From contig JACJJM010000004.1 in the NCBI GenBank assembly GCA_016900015.1, forward strand, positions 62,001 to 126,000: DNA of 64,000 nucleotides, written 5' to 3'. This DNA is from Phocaeicola coprophilus (GTDB taxonomy: Bacteria > Bacteroidota > Bacteroidia > Bacteroidales > Bacteroidaceae). Under the pieces are notes generated by a model. The model did not search any database and was not told the DNA's origin. It saw only the letters and a list, made by a program, of their open reading frames with translations. Positions 33,630 through 42,796 of the stretch are shown piece after piece; the stretch's first letter is position 1, and the number at the start of each line of letters is the position of its first letter. The translations under genes and the position numbers were made by a program.

Positions 33630-34973
33630 ATGATTCATCTTCGCATCAAAACACGTATCCGCCTGCTGAAACGGTTCCTGACAGAGAGCATCTGGCGTGT
33701 AACCGAAAACGAAGTAAGCCGTGTGCAATACATCTTCTACAACATCTTGAAAGTGATGTTGCTTTCTCTGCAACGTTTCAATGAAGACCGAATCGTGAAC
33801 AAAGCGGCAGCCTTGACCTACAACACGCTACTCTCCATTGTTCCCATCCTGGCCATTTTGTTTGCCGTCGCCCGCGGACTTGGATTTTCTGACATCATGG
33901 AAGGACAAATACGCAAAGGACTCGAGGGGCAGACCATCGCCGTGGATACCATCATCCAGTTGACCGATTCTTATCTGGCACATGCACAAAGCGGCATTTT
34001 CATCGGCATTGGTTTGTTGGTTTTGCTATGGGCCGTACTGACATTGACCGGTAACATCGAACGGACGTTCAACCAGATATGGCAAGTCAAAAAACAACGC
34101 TCGCCATTCCGCAAAATAACGGACTATTTTTCCATCTTCCTCCTGCTCCCCATCGTTTTGGTGGTGTCAGGAGGACTCTCCATCTTCATGACGACAGCAT
34201 TAAAAGATGTGGAAGGTTATCTCATCCTTTCTTCGTTTGCCAAATTCTTGGTGCGCACCATTCCTTATATATTCATCGGATTCATGTTCACAGGACTCTA
34301 CATCTTCATGCCCAACACGCGAGTAAGATTCCGGAATGCCATTGTGCCGGGATTTATAGCTGGAGCTGCATTCCAAGTCCTTCAGTTCTTTTACATCAAC
34401 AGCCAGATATGGGTTTCAAACTATAATGCCATCTATGGAAGTTTTGCCGCCATCCCGATGTTTCTGTTATGGACACAAATCTCATGGAGCATCTGTCTAT
34501 TTGGCGCAGAATTAAGTTACTGCAATCAGAACTTTGAGAATTATAACTTTGCACACGAAACTCGCAATATCAGCCGTCGCTATCACGACTTCTTGTGCAT
34601 ACTTATAATGTCATTCATCTGCAAGCGCTTTGCACGAGGCGAACGGCCCTATACGGCAAGCAGCTTGTCACAGACCCACAACATCCCGATTCGCATGACC
34701 CGGCAAATAATCTATGAGCTTGTCGATCTAAGACTTATTTACGAATGCAATCCCGACGCAGACGAAAAAGGAGCATCTCCGTTCTATTTACCGGTGGAAG
34801 ATACAGAAAACCTCAATGTCGGCACGCTCCTCACCCGCTTGGATGCTGCCGGAAATGAAAATTTCAAAATCGACAAGGACAATAAATACAGCGCTGCATG
34901 GGAGGCTTTGGAAAAAGCCCGTGACGAATACTACAAGGACATGAGCCATGTACGACTGAAAGACCTGGCATGA
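33630..34973 (+). CDS. YihY/BrkB family membrane protein
   Basis: Inner-membrane protein, 447 aa. Residues 40-310 hold about six transmembrane helices with family marks (VNKAAALTYNTLLSIVPILAILFA, GNIERTFNQIWQVKKQRS, WVSNYNAIYGSFAAIPMFLLWTQISWSICLFGAELSY). The C-terminal 120 residues look like a winged-helix domain (YTASSLSQTHNIPIRMTRQIIYELVDLRLIYEC), a common Bacteroidetes form. Once called RNase BN, which is not supported; function unknown. It follows rnpB. Confidence 0.88.
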   Translation: MIHLRIKTRIRLLKRFLTESIWRVTENEVSRVQYIFYNILKVMLLSLQRFNEDRIVNKAAALTYNTLLSIVPILAILFAVARGLGFSDIMEGQIRKGLEGQTIAVDTIIQLTDSYLAHAQSGIFIGIGLLVLLWAVLTLTGNIERTFNQIWQVKKQRSPFRKITDYFSIFLLLPIVLVVSGGLSIFMTTALKDVEGYLILSSFAKFLVRTIPYIFIGFMFTGLYIFMPNTRVRFRNAIVPGFIAGAAFQVLQFFYINSQIWVSNYNAIYGSFAAIPMFLLWTQISWSICLFGAELSYCNQNFENYNFAHETRNISRRYHDFLCILIMSFICKRFARGERPYTASSLSQTHNIPIRMTRQIIYELVDLRLIYECNPDADEKGASPFYLPVEDTENLNVGTLLTRLDAAGNENFKIDKDNKYSAAWEALEKARDEYYKDMSHVRLKDLA

Positions 34974-35130
34974 CCTGCTGGTTTCGCTTGCGGCTCCCCC
35001 CGGATATTGTATATTTTGCTTCATTCCGATGGAGTAAGAAAAGTGCGCCAGTCCTTTCCTGATAGTTCTCTATGGAAATTAACGACCTGATAATCAAACG
35101 AAAGTAATAAGTCTATTATGGCATGTTCAT

Positions 35131-35210
35131 AATCGCGATTGTTAAGCTGTCACTATCGCGATCATGAGCCCTTAACAATCGCGATTATAAGGACATCATA
35201 ACAACGATAC
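35131..35210. repeat. 23-nt palindromic array E with a 56-bp dyad
   Basis: ATCGCG anchors at 35132, 35155 and 35178, and a degenerate one at 35201, each 23 nt apart. 35131-35186 is a 56-bp dyad: 16-bp arms (35131-35146, 35171-35186) that are perfect reverse complements, around a centre with TCA-NN-ATCGCGAT-NN-TGA. A sister element with the same geometry and centre but different arms lies at 62535-62590. Confidence 0.85.
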
Positions 35211-35295
35211 TTAAAACCTGACTCTAGCCTCAGTTACTTATTGTTGTTTTTTGGATGCATGCTTGCGAGACTATTGTCCAACTCAAAAATAAAAC

Positions 35296-35335
35296 ATTAA
35301 ACCCTAACCGATCCTAAGACCAATTAGGGTTTAAT
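35296..35335 (-). terminator. ompH terminator
   Basis: A perfect 12-bp stem ATTAAACCCTAA/TTAGGGTTTAAT (35296-35307 with 35324-35335), 22 nt past the ompH stop on the minus strand. Confidence 0.8.
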
Positions 35336-35357
35336 GCCAAGTCAAGCCAATCTGTCT

Positions 35358-35960
35358 TTATTCAGATTTGGCAGGCACATAGCGTTTGTTCAATCCATCG
35401 ATTACTTCTTGAGTAATATTAAATGCGGGATCAGCATACAACAGATTATTAAATCCTGCATTGTTTATGATCAAACTATATTTCTTGTCTTTGTTATATT
35501 CCTTCAGATAAGCATTGATGGAATCACGTAATTGAATGTTGTTCTTATCACTCTCCTGTTGCAGTTCACCCATCAGACGTTGGTGCAAGGCTTCCAAATC
35601 CTGACGTTTTTTCAGCAATCGGTTCTGCTCCTGCTGTGCTCTCTCCGGAGTGAACACATTGTTTTGATATTTACGCTCAAAGTCACGCACTTCACTGTCC
35701 AGACTCTTCATCTTCTCCTTCAATGTCACCTCTACGTTTTCCTGCTTCTTTATCATCGCTTCATTAAGGTCCTTGCAGAGATTATAGTTATTAAGCAAAC
35801 TATCAATTTCCACATAGGCAATCTTCAATTCCGACGTACCGGCTGTAGGCGTAGAGTTACTAGCAGGTGTATTAGCAGCATTATTTCCATCGCATTGTGC
35901 AAACGCTGCGACCAAAAACAACGCAAAGAGTCCATTCACAATAAAGTTCTTACTTTTCAT
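35358..35960 (-). CDS. OmpH/Skp-like periplasmic chaperone
   Basis: 200 aa, OmpH (Skp) family, holding unfolded outer-membrane proteins in the periplasm. Signal peptide FALFLVAAFAQ followed by Cys at residue 23, a possible but weak lipoprotein site (Gln before Cys), then a Thr/Ser/Ala-rich stretch. The family core begins ELKIAYVEIDSLLNNYNL; residues 75-155 are the long charged coiled coil (tentacles); the ending YVPAKSE is polar. A small membrane-protein gene lies 32 nt upstream in the same direction. Confidence 0.88.
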   Translation of the reverse strand: MKSKNFIVNGLFALFLVAAFAQCDGNNAANTPASNSTPTAGTSELKIAYVEIDSLLNNYNLCKDLNEAMIKKQENVEVTLKEKMKSLDSEVRDFERKYQNNVFTPERAQQEQNRLLKKRQDLEALHQRLMGELQQESDKNNIQLRDSINAYLKEYNKDKKYSLIINNAGFNNLLYADPAFNITQEVIDGLNKRYVPAKSE

Positions 35961-35992
35961 AACTAATCTGTTCTATACAGTTTATAAAATGA

Positions 35993-36217
35993 TTATTTCT
36001 TATCTTCATTTGTCACAAATTCATGAACACCAGTCTTATACATACGAGCTTCACGATCTTGGGCTTGAACACACTTAATCCCCTTCTTTCTCATTGCCAG
36101 ATTGTCGCCGATGTGTGTATCGGGAAATTTTCCATCCTTTTTCAATAGAATCTGCACAGCCAACAAAGCAATGCAAATAGCAACTATTAACACGGATACA
36201 AGAACTGTTTCAAGCAT
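35993..36217 (-). CDS. small membrane protein of unknown function
   Basis: 74 aa with one N-terminal transmembrane helix (VLVSVLIVAICIALLAVQILL) and a basic cytoplasmic tail that has one Cys (KKGIKCVQAQDREARMYKTG). The gene type is common in Bacteroidetes but I know no function. A -7 element TATCTTTG is at 36238-36245 on the minus strand. It precedes ompH, probably as an operon. Confidence 0.75.
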   Translation of the reverse strand: MLETVLVSVLIVAICIALLAVQILLKKDGKFPDTHIGDNLAMRKKGIKCVQAQDREARMYKTGVHEFVTNEDKK

Positions 36218-36369
36218 TTCTCATTATATTTGTGCTGCAAAGATATAAGTTTTGCATTTACTCCGTGGTTTCTTTTTCAACAAAAATGAAAGAGAAACAG
36301 GATTAAAGGTTTCAATTTAACCTAATTTAGCGAAGAACTACAATATATAAGCATAAAAAGATTACAATG

Positions 36370-37830
36370 ATGGAAAATCAAGTTAAACTACAACCGGAAG
36401 GCGTGTTTCATTACTTTGCAGAAATCTGCAAAATTCCACGCCCCTCAAAGAAAGAAGAGAAAATCATGACCTATTTGAAGGATTTCGGGCATAAACATGG
36501 ATTAGAGACCCATGAAGACAAAGCCGGAAATGTCCTGATAAAAAAGCCCGCAACACCAGGTTTTGAGAATCGGAAAGTCGTAATCCTTCAAGCACATACA
36601 GACATGGTCTGCGAAAAAAATAAAGACACGCAGCATGATTTTGAAAAAGATCCTATCCAGACATTCATAGATGGAGAATGGTTGCGTGCCCAAGGCACAA
36701 CCTTAGGAGCTGACAATGGCATTGGCATTGCGATGGCACTAGCTTTATTGGCAGCAAACGACATTCAGCATGGGCCTATCGAATGTCTTTTTACCGTCGA
36801 TGAAGAAACCGGTCTGACTGGAGCATTCGCTTTGGAAAAGAATTTCATGAATGGAGACATACTGCTCAATCTCGATTCGGAAGATGAGGGAGAACTCTTT
36901 ATAGGCTGTGCCGGAGGAGTACGGACAAATGCTGAATTTGACTTCCAGGCGACAGATATTCCTGAGGGATATTTCTGCTTCCGTGTAGCTGTCGAAGGAC
37001 TGACAGGAGGACACTCGGGTGATGACATCAACAAAATGCGGGCTAATGCCAACAAAGTATTAGGACGCTTCCTTTATCAACTCAATCAAAAGTATGATTT
37101 CTATCTGTTAGATTTCAATGGCGGCAACCTGCACAACGCTATTCCGCGCGAAGCACATGCCCTCTGCGCAGTACCGATGGAACTCAAAGAAACAATAAGA
37201 GTAGAGTGGAACATTTTTGCATCCGAAGTGGAAGAAGAATTCTCACAGACAGAAAAAGGAATGAAATTCAAATTAGAATCCGACGTTTTTCATGATAAAG
37301 CCATTGACCGAAATGTGACGACAAACTTCTTGCGAGCTATTCAAGGTGTGTTCAATGGTGTTTTTGCCATGAGCCAAGACATTCCGGGGTTAGTTGAAAC
37401 ATCTTCCAACTTGGCATCCGTAAAAGTACACGATAACAAAATTACCGTCACCAGCAGCCAAAGAAGCTCCATCTTGTCTGCCCGCAAGAACGTGGCAGAC
37501 TCCATCAAATCCGTATTTGAACTGGCCGGAGCTCATGTAGATGTCGGCGAAGGATACCCGGGATGGAAGCCCAACACTCACTCCGAAATTCTTAAAATAG
37601 CCGTAGACACTTACAAGGAACTCTTTGGAGTCGAACCCAAAGTCAAAGCTATCCATGCAGGTTTGGAATGTGGTCTGTTCCTAGAAAAATACCCATCCTT
37701 GGACATGGTTTCATTCGGCCCGACTCTGAGAGGCGTTCATTCTCCCGACGAACGCATGCTCATCCCCACAGTCGACAAAGTATGGCGTCATCTGCTTGCC
37801 ATCTTAGGGCGTATTCCGGTCAAAGAATAA
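36370..37830 (+). CDS. pepD: aminoacyl-histidine dipeptidase (peptidase D)
   Basis: Zinc-dependent cytosolic dipeptidase (carnosinase-like, M20 family), 486 aa. The start is the second of two adjacent ATGs (36367 or 36370). Metal and catalytic motifs: LQAHTDMVCEKN with a His ligand and Asp, TTLGADNGIGIAMAL, and FTVDEETGLTGAF with the Glu base and ligand. The insertion domain starts near 205 (GLTGGHSGDDIN), and LECGLFLEKYP near the C terminus completes the site. Terminator at 37871-37912. Confidence 0.95.
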   Translation: MENQVKLQPEGVFHYFAEICKIPRPSKKEEKIMTYLKDFGHKHGLETHEDKAGNVLIKKPATPGFENRKVVILQAHTDMVCEKNKDTQHDFEKDPIQTFIDGEWLRAQGTTLGADNGIGIAMALALLAANDIQHGPIECLFTVDEETGLTGAFALEKNFMNGDILLNLDSEDEGELFIGCAGGVRTNAEFDFQATDIPEGYFCFRVAVEGLTGGHSGDDINKMRANANKVLGRFLYQLNQKYDFYLLDFNGGNLHNAIPREAHALCAVPMELKETIRVEWNIFASEVEEEFSQTEKGMKFKLESDVFHDKAIDRNVTTNFLRAIQGVFNGVFAMSQDIPGLVETSSNLASVKVHDNKITVTSSQRSSILSARKNVADSIKSVFELAGAHVDVGEGYPGWKPNTHSEILKIAVDTYKELFGVEPKVKAIHAGLECGLFLEKYPSLDMVSFGPTLRGVHSPDERMLIPTVDKVWRHLLAILGRIPVKE

Positions 37831-37870
37831 TTGCTCGACTGACGCATATATATTACGGAACACATAGCAT

Positions 37871-37918
37871 AAACTCCGGCATCAAAAGCCTACGGTTAAG
37901 ATGCCGGAGTTTATTTCA
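37871..37918 (+). terminator. pepD terminator
   Basis: A perfect 13-bp stem (37871-37883 with 37900-37912) followed by TTATTTC. It ends 11 nt before the next start codon at 37929, which argues against any longer N terminus for that gene. Confidence 0.85.
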
Positions 37919-37928
37919 TCTTACCACC

Positions 37929-38951
37929 ATGAACACAACACGCTGTAAACTGATTGCATTATTCTTTTGCGGACTGACTGGAACCCTGCCCTCCATCGGA
38001 CAAACAAATCGTTTTCGCGTCATGGAATACAATGTAGAAAATCTGTTTGACTGCAAACATGATTCGCTGAAAAACGATAATGAATTTCTCCCGACGGCAT
38101 TGCGCAAATGGACTTACGACAAATATCGAAAAAAACTTATCAAACTGAGCAAAGTCATTGTTGCCGTAGGTGAAGAACAAGTTCCAGACTTGGTAGCCTT
38201 ATGTGAAGTGGAGAACGAACAAGTCTTAACCGACCTAACTCGCTACACTCCTTTAAAAGAAGTAGGATACCGATACTTAATAACCAATTCTCCTGACGAA
38301 CGAGGCATTGATGTCGCCCTTTTATACCAACCAGGACGTTTCAAGGTGCTACAACATCGGGCCATTACCATCACTCCATTGAAAGGCCAGCGTGCCACTC
38401 GCGACATACTGCATGTGTCCGGGAAACTAATCACAGGAGACACACTTGACCTATTTATCTGCCACCTACCATCACGCGCAACGGGTGCACGCAGAAGCCG
38501 CCCTCACCGAATCCATGCCGCCACACATTTAAAGAGCTCTTGCGACTCCCTGATGAGAGTTCGAGTAGAACCTCGAATCCTGATAATGGGAGATTTCAAT
38601 GATCCTCCGGAAGGATTTATCATACAAGAAATCCTCCAAGCCAACATACCCGACAACACATTGTCTAGAAAAAGACTCTACAACCTCATTCCATCTCAAG
38701 TTCCCGGGACCTATCGTTACCACGGAGAATGGAGCGTACTCGATCATTTTCTGATCTCTGGAATCTTGCTGGATGAAAACACGAAATTTCACACATCACA
38801 AGAAGATGCCGCCATCGTGACTTTCCCATTTTTGCTGGAACGTGACCAGAAATACGGAGGCTATAAACCTTACCGTACCTATATCGGGCCTCGCTACAAC
38901 GGTGGATTCAGCGACCATCTCCCGATTCGATTGGATTTTCACATCAAATAA
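37929..38951 (+). CDS. secreted endonuclease/exonuclease/phosphatase family protein
   Basis: 340 aa, signal peptide (LIALFFCGLTGTLPSIGQ), then an EEP-fold hydrolase: RVMEYNVENLFD with metal-site Asn, ALCEVENEQV with the metal Glu, RGIDVALLYQP, LFICHLPSR with a catalytic His, RILIMGDFNDPPE with the Asp/Asn pair, and GGFSDHLPIRL with the terminal Asp-His. Probably a periplasmic or surface nuclease or phosphodiesterase; substrate unknown. The reading frame extends upstream into pepD, but the terminator rules this out. Confidence 0.88.
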   Translation: MNTTRCKLIALFFCGLTGTLPSIGQTNRFRVMEYNVENLFDCKHDSLKNDNEFLPTALRKWTYDKYRKKLIKLSKVIVAVGEEQVPDLVALCEVENEQVLTDLTRYTPLKEVGYRYLITNSPDERGIDVALLYQPGRFKVLQHRAITITPLKGQRATRDILHVSGKLITGDTLDLFICHLPSRATGARRSRPHRIHAATHLKSSCDSLMRVRVEPRILIMGDFNDPPEGFIIQEILQANIPDNTLSRKRLYNLIPSQVPGTYRYHGEWSVLDHFLISGILLDENTKFHTSQEDAAIVTFPFLLERDQKYGGYKPYRTYIGPRYNGGFSDHLPIRLDFHIK

Positions 38952-38954
38952 AAA

Positions 38955-39428
38955 TCATTCATGATGATAAGGGCCTCCATGAAGTATATTCATAGCCCGA
39001 TACAGTTGCTCCACAAAAATCAAACGAATCATCTGATGAGAAAATGTCATCTTGGAAAGCGATATTTTGTCATTTGCAAGCGCATACACACTTTTTGAAA
39101 ATCCATAAGGCCCACCGACAACAAACACCAGACGCCGACTCACCGTGTTCAACTTCCCTTCCATCCACGATGCAAACTCAACAGAACGAAACTCTTTTCC
39201 TTTTTCATCAAGCAACACTACAACATCTCCCGGCTGGAGCGACTTTATGATCAAACTACCTTCCCTCTCCTTCTGCTGTTCCATCGAAAGACTTTTAGTG
39301 TTCTTCAATTCCGGAATCACTTCCATATCGAACGGGATATAATGCTTGACGCGTTCCACATAGTCCGCTATAGCTGCTACATAATGTTGTTCTATGGTTT
39401 TTCCAACTACGAGTAATACTGTTTTCAT
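38955..39428 (-). CDS. rlmH: 23S rRNA m3-pseudouridine-1915 methyltransferase
   Basis: SPOUT-class methyltransferase acting on helix 69 of 23S rRNA, 157 aa, the standard length. The C-terminal knot is well conserved: FVVGGPYGFSK binds SAM, and SLSKMTFSHQMIRLIFVEQLYRAMNILHGGPYHHE is the RlmH signature ending. Convergent with the EEP-family gene (3 nt apart), with its own promoter at 39473-39503. Confidence 0.97.
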   Translation of the reverse strand: MKTVLLVVGKTIEQHYVAAIADYVERVKHYIPFDMEVIPELKNTKSLSMEQQKEREGSLIIKSLQPGDVVVLLDEKGKEFRSVEFASWMEGKLNTVSRRLVFVVGGPYGFSKSVYALANDKISLSKMTFSHQMIRLIFVEQLYRAMNILHGGPYHHE

Positions 39429-39472
39429 TCGCTTCGTTGTTTCGTTTTAAATTACACGATTACTTGACGAAG

Positions 39473-39503
39473 CAAAGGTAGCCAATTCGAGCTTCATAAC
39501 AAA
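39473..39503 (-). promoter_or_regulatory. rlmH promoter
   Basis: On the minus strand: TTTG (39500-39503), 19 nt, TACCTTTG (39473-39480). Confidence 0.75.
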
Positions 39504-39547
39504 AGTCCCTCCCCCGCAATCGCAAGGCACATCAAGGAATAAAAACA

Positions 39548-39583
39548 GAGCCCGCTAACTATACCTCTGTATAGCGCGGGCTC
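39548..39583 (-). terminator. terminator of the tolC-macAB-lytSR operon
   Basis: GAGCCCGC (39548-39555) pairs with GCGGGCTC (39576-39583), with an inner CTATAC/GTATAG stem. On the minus strand it is followed by TGTTTTTATT, a true U-run, separating the operon from rlmH. Confidence 0.85.
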
Positions 39584-39719
39584 CTTCCTTCTTAAATATA
39601 GAGAGAGTGTATTAATTCTGGCCACAAAGTAAAACAGATTCACATCTCCCTTACCTCGCTTTTTTTTGGCCATTATCCTTACCTTTTTATAAGGTTATAT
39701 TTTTCCCAAACAATAGTCT

Positions 39720-40442
39720 TTAGATAGTCTTGTTGTTCAGATAGGTTTGCAAGTCCTGCTTATAGCTATCGGATATCGGGATATATTCTTTCCCAAAAAC
39801 TATTCGCCCTCGGTCAATCAACCGAATCTTGCTCTTCTGCACAATGTACGAACGATGCACGCGCAAAAAGCGTGAAGTCGGCAAACGTTCTTCCAAAGAC
39901 TTCAGACTCATGAGCGACATAATAGGGCGCGCCTCTGTCTCCACATAAATCTTCACGTAATCCTTCAACCCTTCAATATACAAAATGTCTTTCAAACTGA
40001 TTTGTATTAGTTTGTATTCACTTTTGACATATATGTATTCATCATCTCCTGCACTATCCACCGTACCATCAGCAGCATTTTTCAGCTCAAACCACTGCAA
40101 AGCTTTGTTGCTCGCTTCCAGAAAATCTCGATAACTGATAGGTTTCAACAGATAATCCAACGCATTAACCCGATAGCTATCCAAAGCATATTGTTCAAAC
40201 GCCGTCGTAAATATAATCCGAGTTTCCGGGATGACCATGTGTGAAAACTCCAATCCATCCAACTCCGGCATCTGTATATCCAGAAACAACAAGTCGACCG
40301 GTTGCTCCTGCAATCCTTTCATCGCCTCCACAGCACTGGCATACTTCCCTTTGATCTGCAAGAACGGTGTCTTTTCGACATAGGTCTCAAGCAAATCAAG
40401 CGCCAGCGGCTCATCATCTACTATAGCACATGATAACATCAT
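39720..40442 (-). CDS. LytTR-type response regulator
   Basis: 240 aa. Receiver domain (1-120) with the acidic pocket VDDEP and phospho-acceptor Asp55 in LLFLDIQMP, plus Thr in IIFTTAF and Lys in YLLKPIS. The C-terminal LytTR DNA-binding domain has KDILYIEGLKDYVKIY and FLRVHRSYIV. The start is the first of two adjacent ATGs (40442), 4 nt after the stop of the kinase gene. A longer frame to 40511 runs into the kinase gene and is rejected. Partner of the upstream LytS-like kinase. Confidence 0.92.
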   Translation of the reverse strand: MMLSCAIVDDEPLALDLLETYVEKTPFLQIKGKYASAVEAMKGLQEQPVDLLFLDIQMPELDGLEFSHMVIPETRIIFTTAFEQYALDSYRVNALDYLLKPISYRDFLEASNKALQWFELKNAADGTVDSAGDDEYIYVKSEYKLIQISLKDILYIEGLKDYVKIYVETEARPIMSLMSLKSLEERLPTSRFLRVHRSYIVQKSKIRLIDRGRIVFGKEYIPISDSYKQDLQTYLNNKTI

Positions 40443-40446
40443 AATC

Positions 40447-41532
40447 TCACATTCCTTTCTTTTCGCGCGTTTGAATGGAGAGGAGCGACGTGTAGACAGT
40501 CTTATCTGCATTGACTCCCATTTCCCATTTATATCGCCCTGGATACAACAGCTCCAAGCGCCTTTTCACCTGTTCCAAGCCGATGCCACTTCCACTTTTA
40601 TCCAAATAAGTTTTCGGATGGTTACTATTTACGATCCGACACTCTACCTCTCCATCACGTTCACTAATCGTGATATTGATGAAACTGGATTCTGTCGGAC
40701 TGATGCCATGCTTAAATGCATTTTCGATAAGCGAAATAAACAGTAACGGAGCTATCGGCGTCTGACTATCCTTGCTGACTTCTATGTTGATAGACAGATG
40801 TACTCCCTTCACCAGCCTGATACGCATCAGTTCAATATAGTTACGCATGAAATCTATCTCCTTGCAAAGAGGAACAAACGTACCTCGGTTCTCATACAAC
40901 ACATGCCTTAAAAGCTTGGAAAGGTCCTGCACTGCCTGCTGGGCTTTCTCCGTGTCAAATGCGATTAAAGCATAGATATTATTCAGCGTATTCAGCAAAA
41001 AATGCGGATTCAGTTGATTCCTCAAATTGTTAAGTTCAGCCTCCATCCGGTTTTGCTCAGCTTCCTGCCGAGCAGCCTCAGCCTTTTGCCATTGCATACT
41101 CAAACGTATCACTGTACCCAATCCCGCCATGAAGATAAACACGATACTGTCTTTTACAACAAATACCCAGCGTGGCGGAGGGATCGAGTGCATCGATTCC
41201 GGTTTATGTTCTCCCCATACAATATCTTGGAGATACGGCATATACCATAAATGCAGAAACGATACGACAGCAAAAATAAGAAAAATATTGTAAATCAAAT
41301 AGCGTGAAGACTCCTTTTTTAGCAAATATTTAGGAACAAAGACCCAATAGTTTGCGTAAAAGATGACGAAAAACATGGCAAGAACAATCAGGTGGCGCAA
41401 ATATTTGTTCCACTGAATTCCCTCCGACGTATTGCTCATCAGTAAAGGAAAAGCAAAGAATACGGCCCAGGCCAACATGTGAATATAGATGGGCAAAGGC
41501 ATAGACTTAGGATTATGCACGCTCGTATTCAT
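40447..41532 (-). CDS. LytS-like sensor histidine kinase
   Basis: 361 aa. Four N-terminal transmembrane helices (to about residue 145), a short coiled coil (QKAEAARQEAEQNRMEAELNNLRNQL), then the His_kinase domain with phospho-acceptor His in LNPHFLLNTLNNIYALI and a GHKL ATPase (LISLIENAFKHGIS, GSGIGLEQVKRRL). No large sensor domain, so the membrane part itself probably senses. It follows the macB permease (12 nt) and precedes the response regulator. Confidence 0.92.
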   Translation of the reverse strand: MNTSVHNPKSMPLPIYIHMLAWAVFFAFPLLMSNTSEGIQWNKYLRHLIVLAMFFVIFYANYWVFVPKYLLKKESSRYLIYNIFLIFAVVSFLHLWYMPYLQDIVWGEHKPESMHSIPPPRWVFVVKDSIVFIFMAGLGTVIRLSMQWQKAEAARQEAEQNRMEAELNNLRNQLNPHFLLNTLNNIYALIAFDTEKAQQAVQDLSKLLRHVLYENRGTFVPLCKEIDFMRNYIELMRIRLVKGVHLSINIEVSKDSQTPIAPLLFISLIENAFKHGISPTESSFINITISERDGEVECRIVNSNHPKTYLDKSGSGIGLEQVKRRLELLYPGRYKWEMGVNADKTVYTSLLSIQTREKKGM

Positions 41533-41544
41533 ACAATAACTGTC

Positions 41545-42765
41545 TTATTCGTATCTGATGGCTTCTATCGGGTCCAGGCTTGCAGCCTTTTTGGCCGGAT
41601 ACCAGCCAAAGAATATACCCGTCACAGTGCACACGGCAAAACTCAGCAGCACACTCCATGGTTGGATATAGATGGGCCAATGAGCCACGTCTTTCACAAT
41701 CCAACTGGCTCCACAACCTATAATCACTCCAATGAGTCCTCCTGTAATGCTTATCAAAACGGCCTCTATCAGGAATTGACTCAAAATATCAATGCCTCTC
41801 GCTCCGACAGACATGCGCAAACCAATCTCACGCGTACGCTCAGTGACAGACACATACATGATATTCATAATGCCAATACCTCCGACAATCAAGGAGATAC
41901 CTGCTATACAGGCCAACAGCGTAGTCATCAAATCTGTTGTCGTATTCAGCATCTGGCTTAATTCCTGCTGACTCCGGATGGTAAAATCATCTTCATCCGT
42001 AGTGCGCAACTTGTGTTCACGTCGCAAGATACGTCCGATTTCACTCGTCGCATAATCTGTCATGTCTTCCGTCAAAGCTGACGCATAAATACCTTGTAGG
42101 TAAGTGACAGCAAGCAGACGTTTCATGACGGTCGTATAAGGGGCGATGACAATATCATCCTGGTCCATGCCCATCGAGTTGTAGCCTTTTGACTTCAGCA
42201 CACCGATCACACGGAAAGGTACTTGATTAAAACGTATCACCTGTCCGATAGGGTCACTGCCGTCAGAGAAGAGATTGTCCACAATCGTTTTTCCGATGAC
42301 ACAGACTTTAGCTGAAGTCTTAATGTCATTTTCAGTAAACATCTCACCTTGTTCCACAGTCAACTGCCGGATCTCCAGATAGTCAATGCTCACGCCTGTG
42401 ACAGAAGACGGATAGTTGTCCGAGCCGTGAATGAGCTGGCCAGACGACGACACATTCGGGCTGATGGCAGACACATACGTACATTCATCACGCAGCGTTT
42501 CGTAGTTTTCCAATTTAAGTGTCTGCATCTCTGACGGGTCACGACGCACACCTCCACGCCTTTCTCCACCAGGATGAATCATAATCATGTTCGACCCCAT
42601 CTCGGATATTTGCGCCTGGATGCTTTTCTTCGAACCTTGTCCGATGGCAAGCATCGTGATCACCGATGCTACACCGATGATAATTCCCAGCATAGTCAGG
42701 AAAGCACGAAGCTTGTTGTTAGACAAAGCCCGTAAGGCTATTTTGAATAAATTACTGACATTCAT
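41545..42765 (-). CDS. macB: MacB-type ABC transporter permease
   Basis: 406 aa inner-membrane subunit. Helix 1 near residues 20-42 (LRAFLTMLGIIIGVASVITML), a large periplasmic MacB_PCD domain (about 45-265), then the FtsX-like C-terminal three helices (ACIAGISLIVGGIGIMNIMYVSVTERTREIGLRMSVGAR). Here the permease is separate from its ATPase, unlike the fused E. coli MacB. With MacA and TolC homologues it should form a tripartite export machine; substrate unknown (macrolide, peptide or lipid). Confidence 0.93.
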   Translation of the reverse strand: MNVSNLFKIALRALSNNKLRAFLTMLGIIIGVASVITMLAIGQGSKKSIQAQISEMGSNMIMIHPGGERRGGVRRDPSEMQTLKLENYETLRDECTYVSAISPNVSSSGQLIHGSDNYPSSVTGVSIDYLEIRQLTVEQGEMFTENDIKTSAKVCVIGKTIVDNLFSDGSDPIGQVIRFNQVPFRVIGVLKSKGYNSMGMDQDDIVIAPYTTVMKRLLAVTYLQGIYASALTEDMTDYATSEIGRILRREHKLRTTDEDDFTIRSQQELSQMLNTTTDLMTTLLACIAGISLIVGGIGIMNIMYVSVTERTREIGLRMSVGARGIDILSQFLIEAVLISITGGLIGVIIGCGASWIVKDVAHWPIYIQPWSVLLSFAVCTVTGIFFGWYPAKKAASLDPIEAIRYE

Positions 42766-42796
42766 AATGCATTCTTTTCATTGTATAAGTTTCAGC

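Larger units (their letters stand above)
34974..35357. other. 384-nt convergent intergenic region
   Basis: Between the YihY-type gene and ompH, which converge. It holds the 23-nt palindromic array E (35131-35210) and the ompH terminator (35296-35335). No gene is seen. Confidence 0.6.

Noticed and set aside
37668-37928. Earlier start of the endonuclease/phosphatase protein
   Set aside because: It would overlap pepD and its terminator; the ATG at 37929 gives a good signal peptide.
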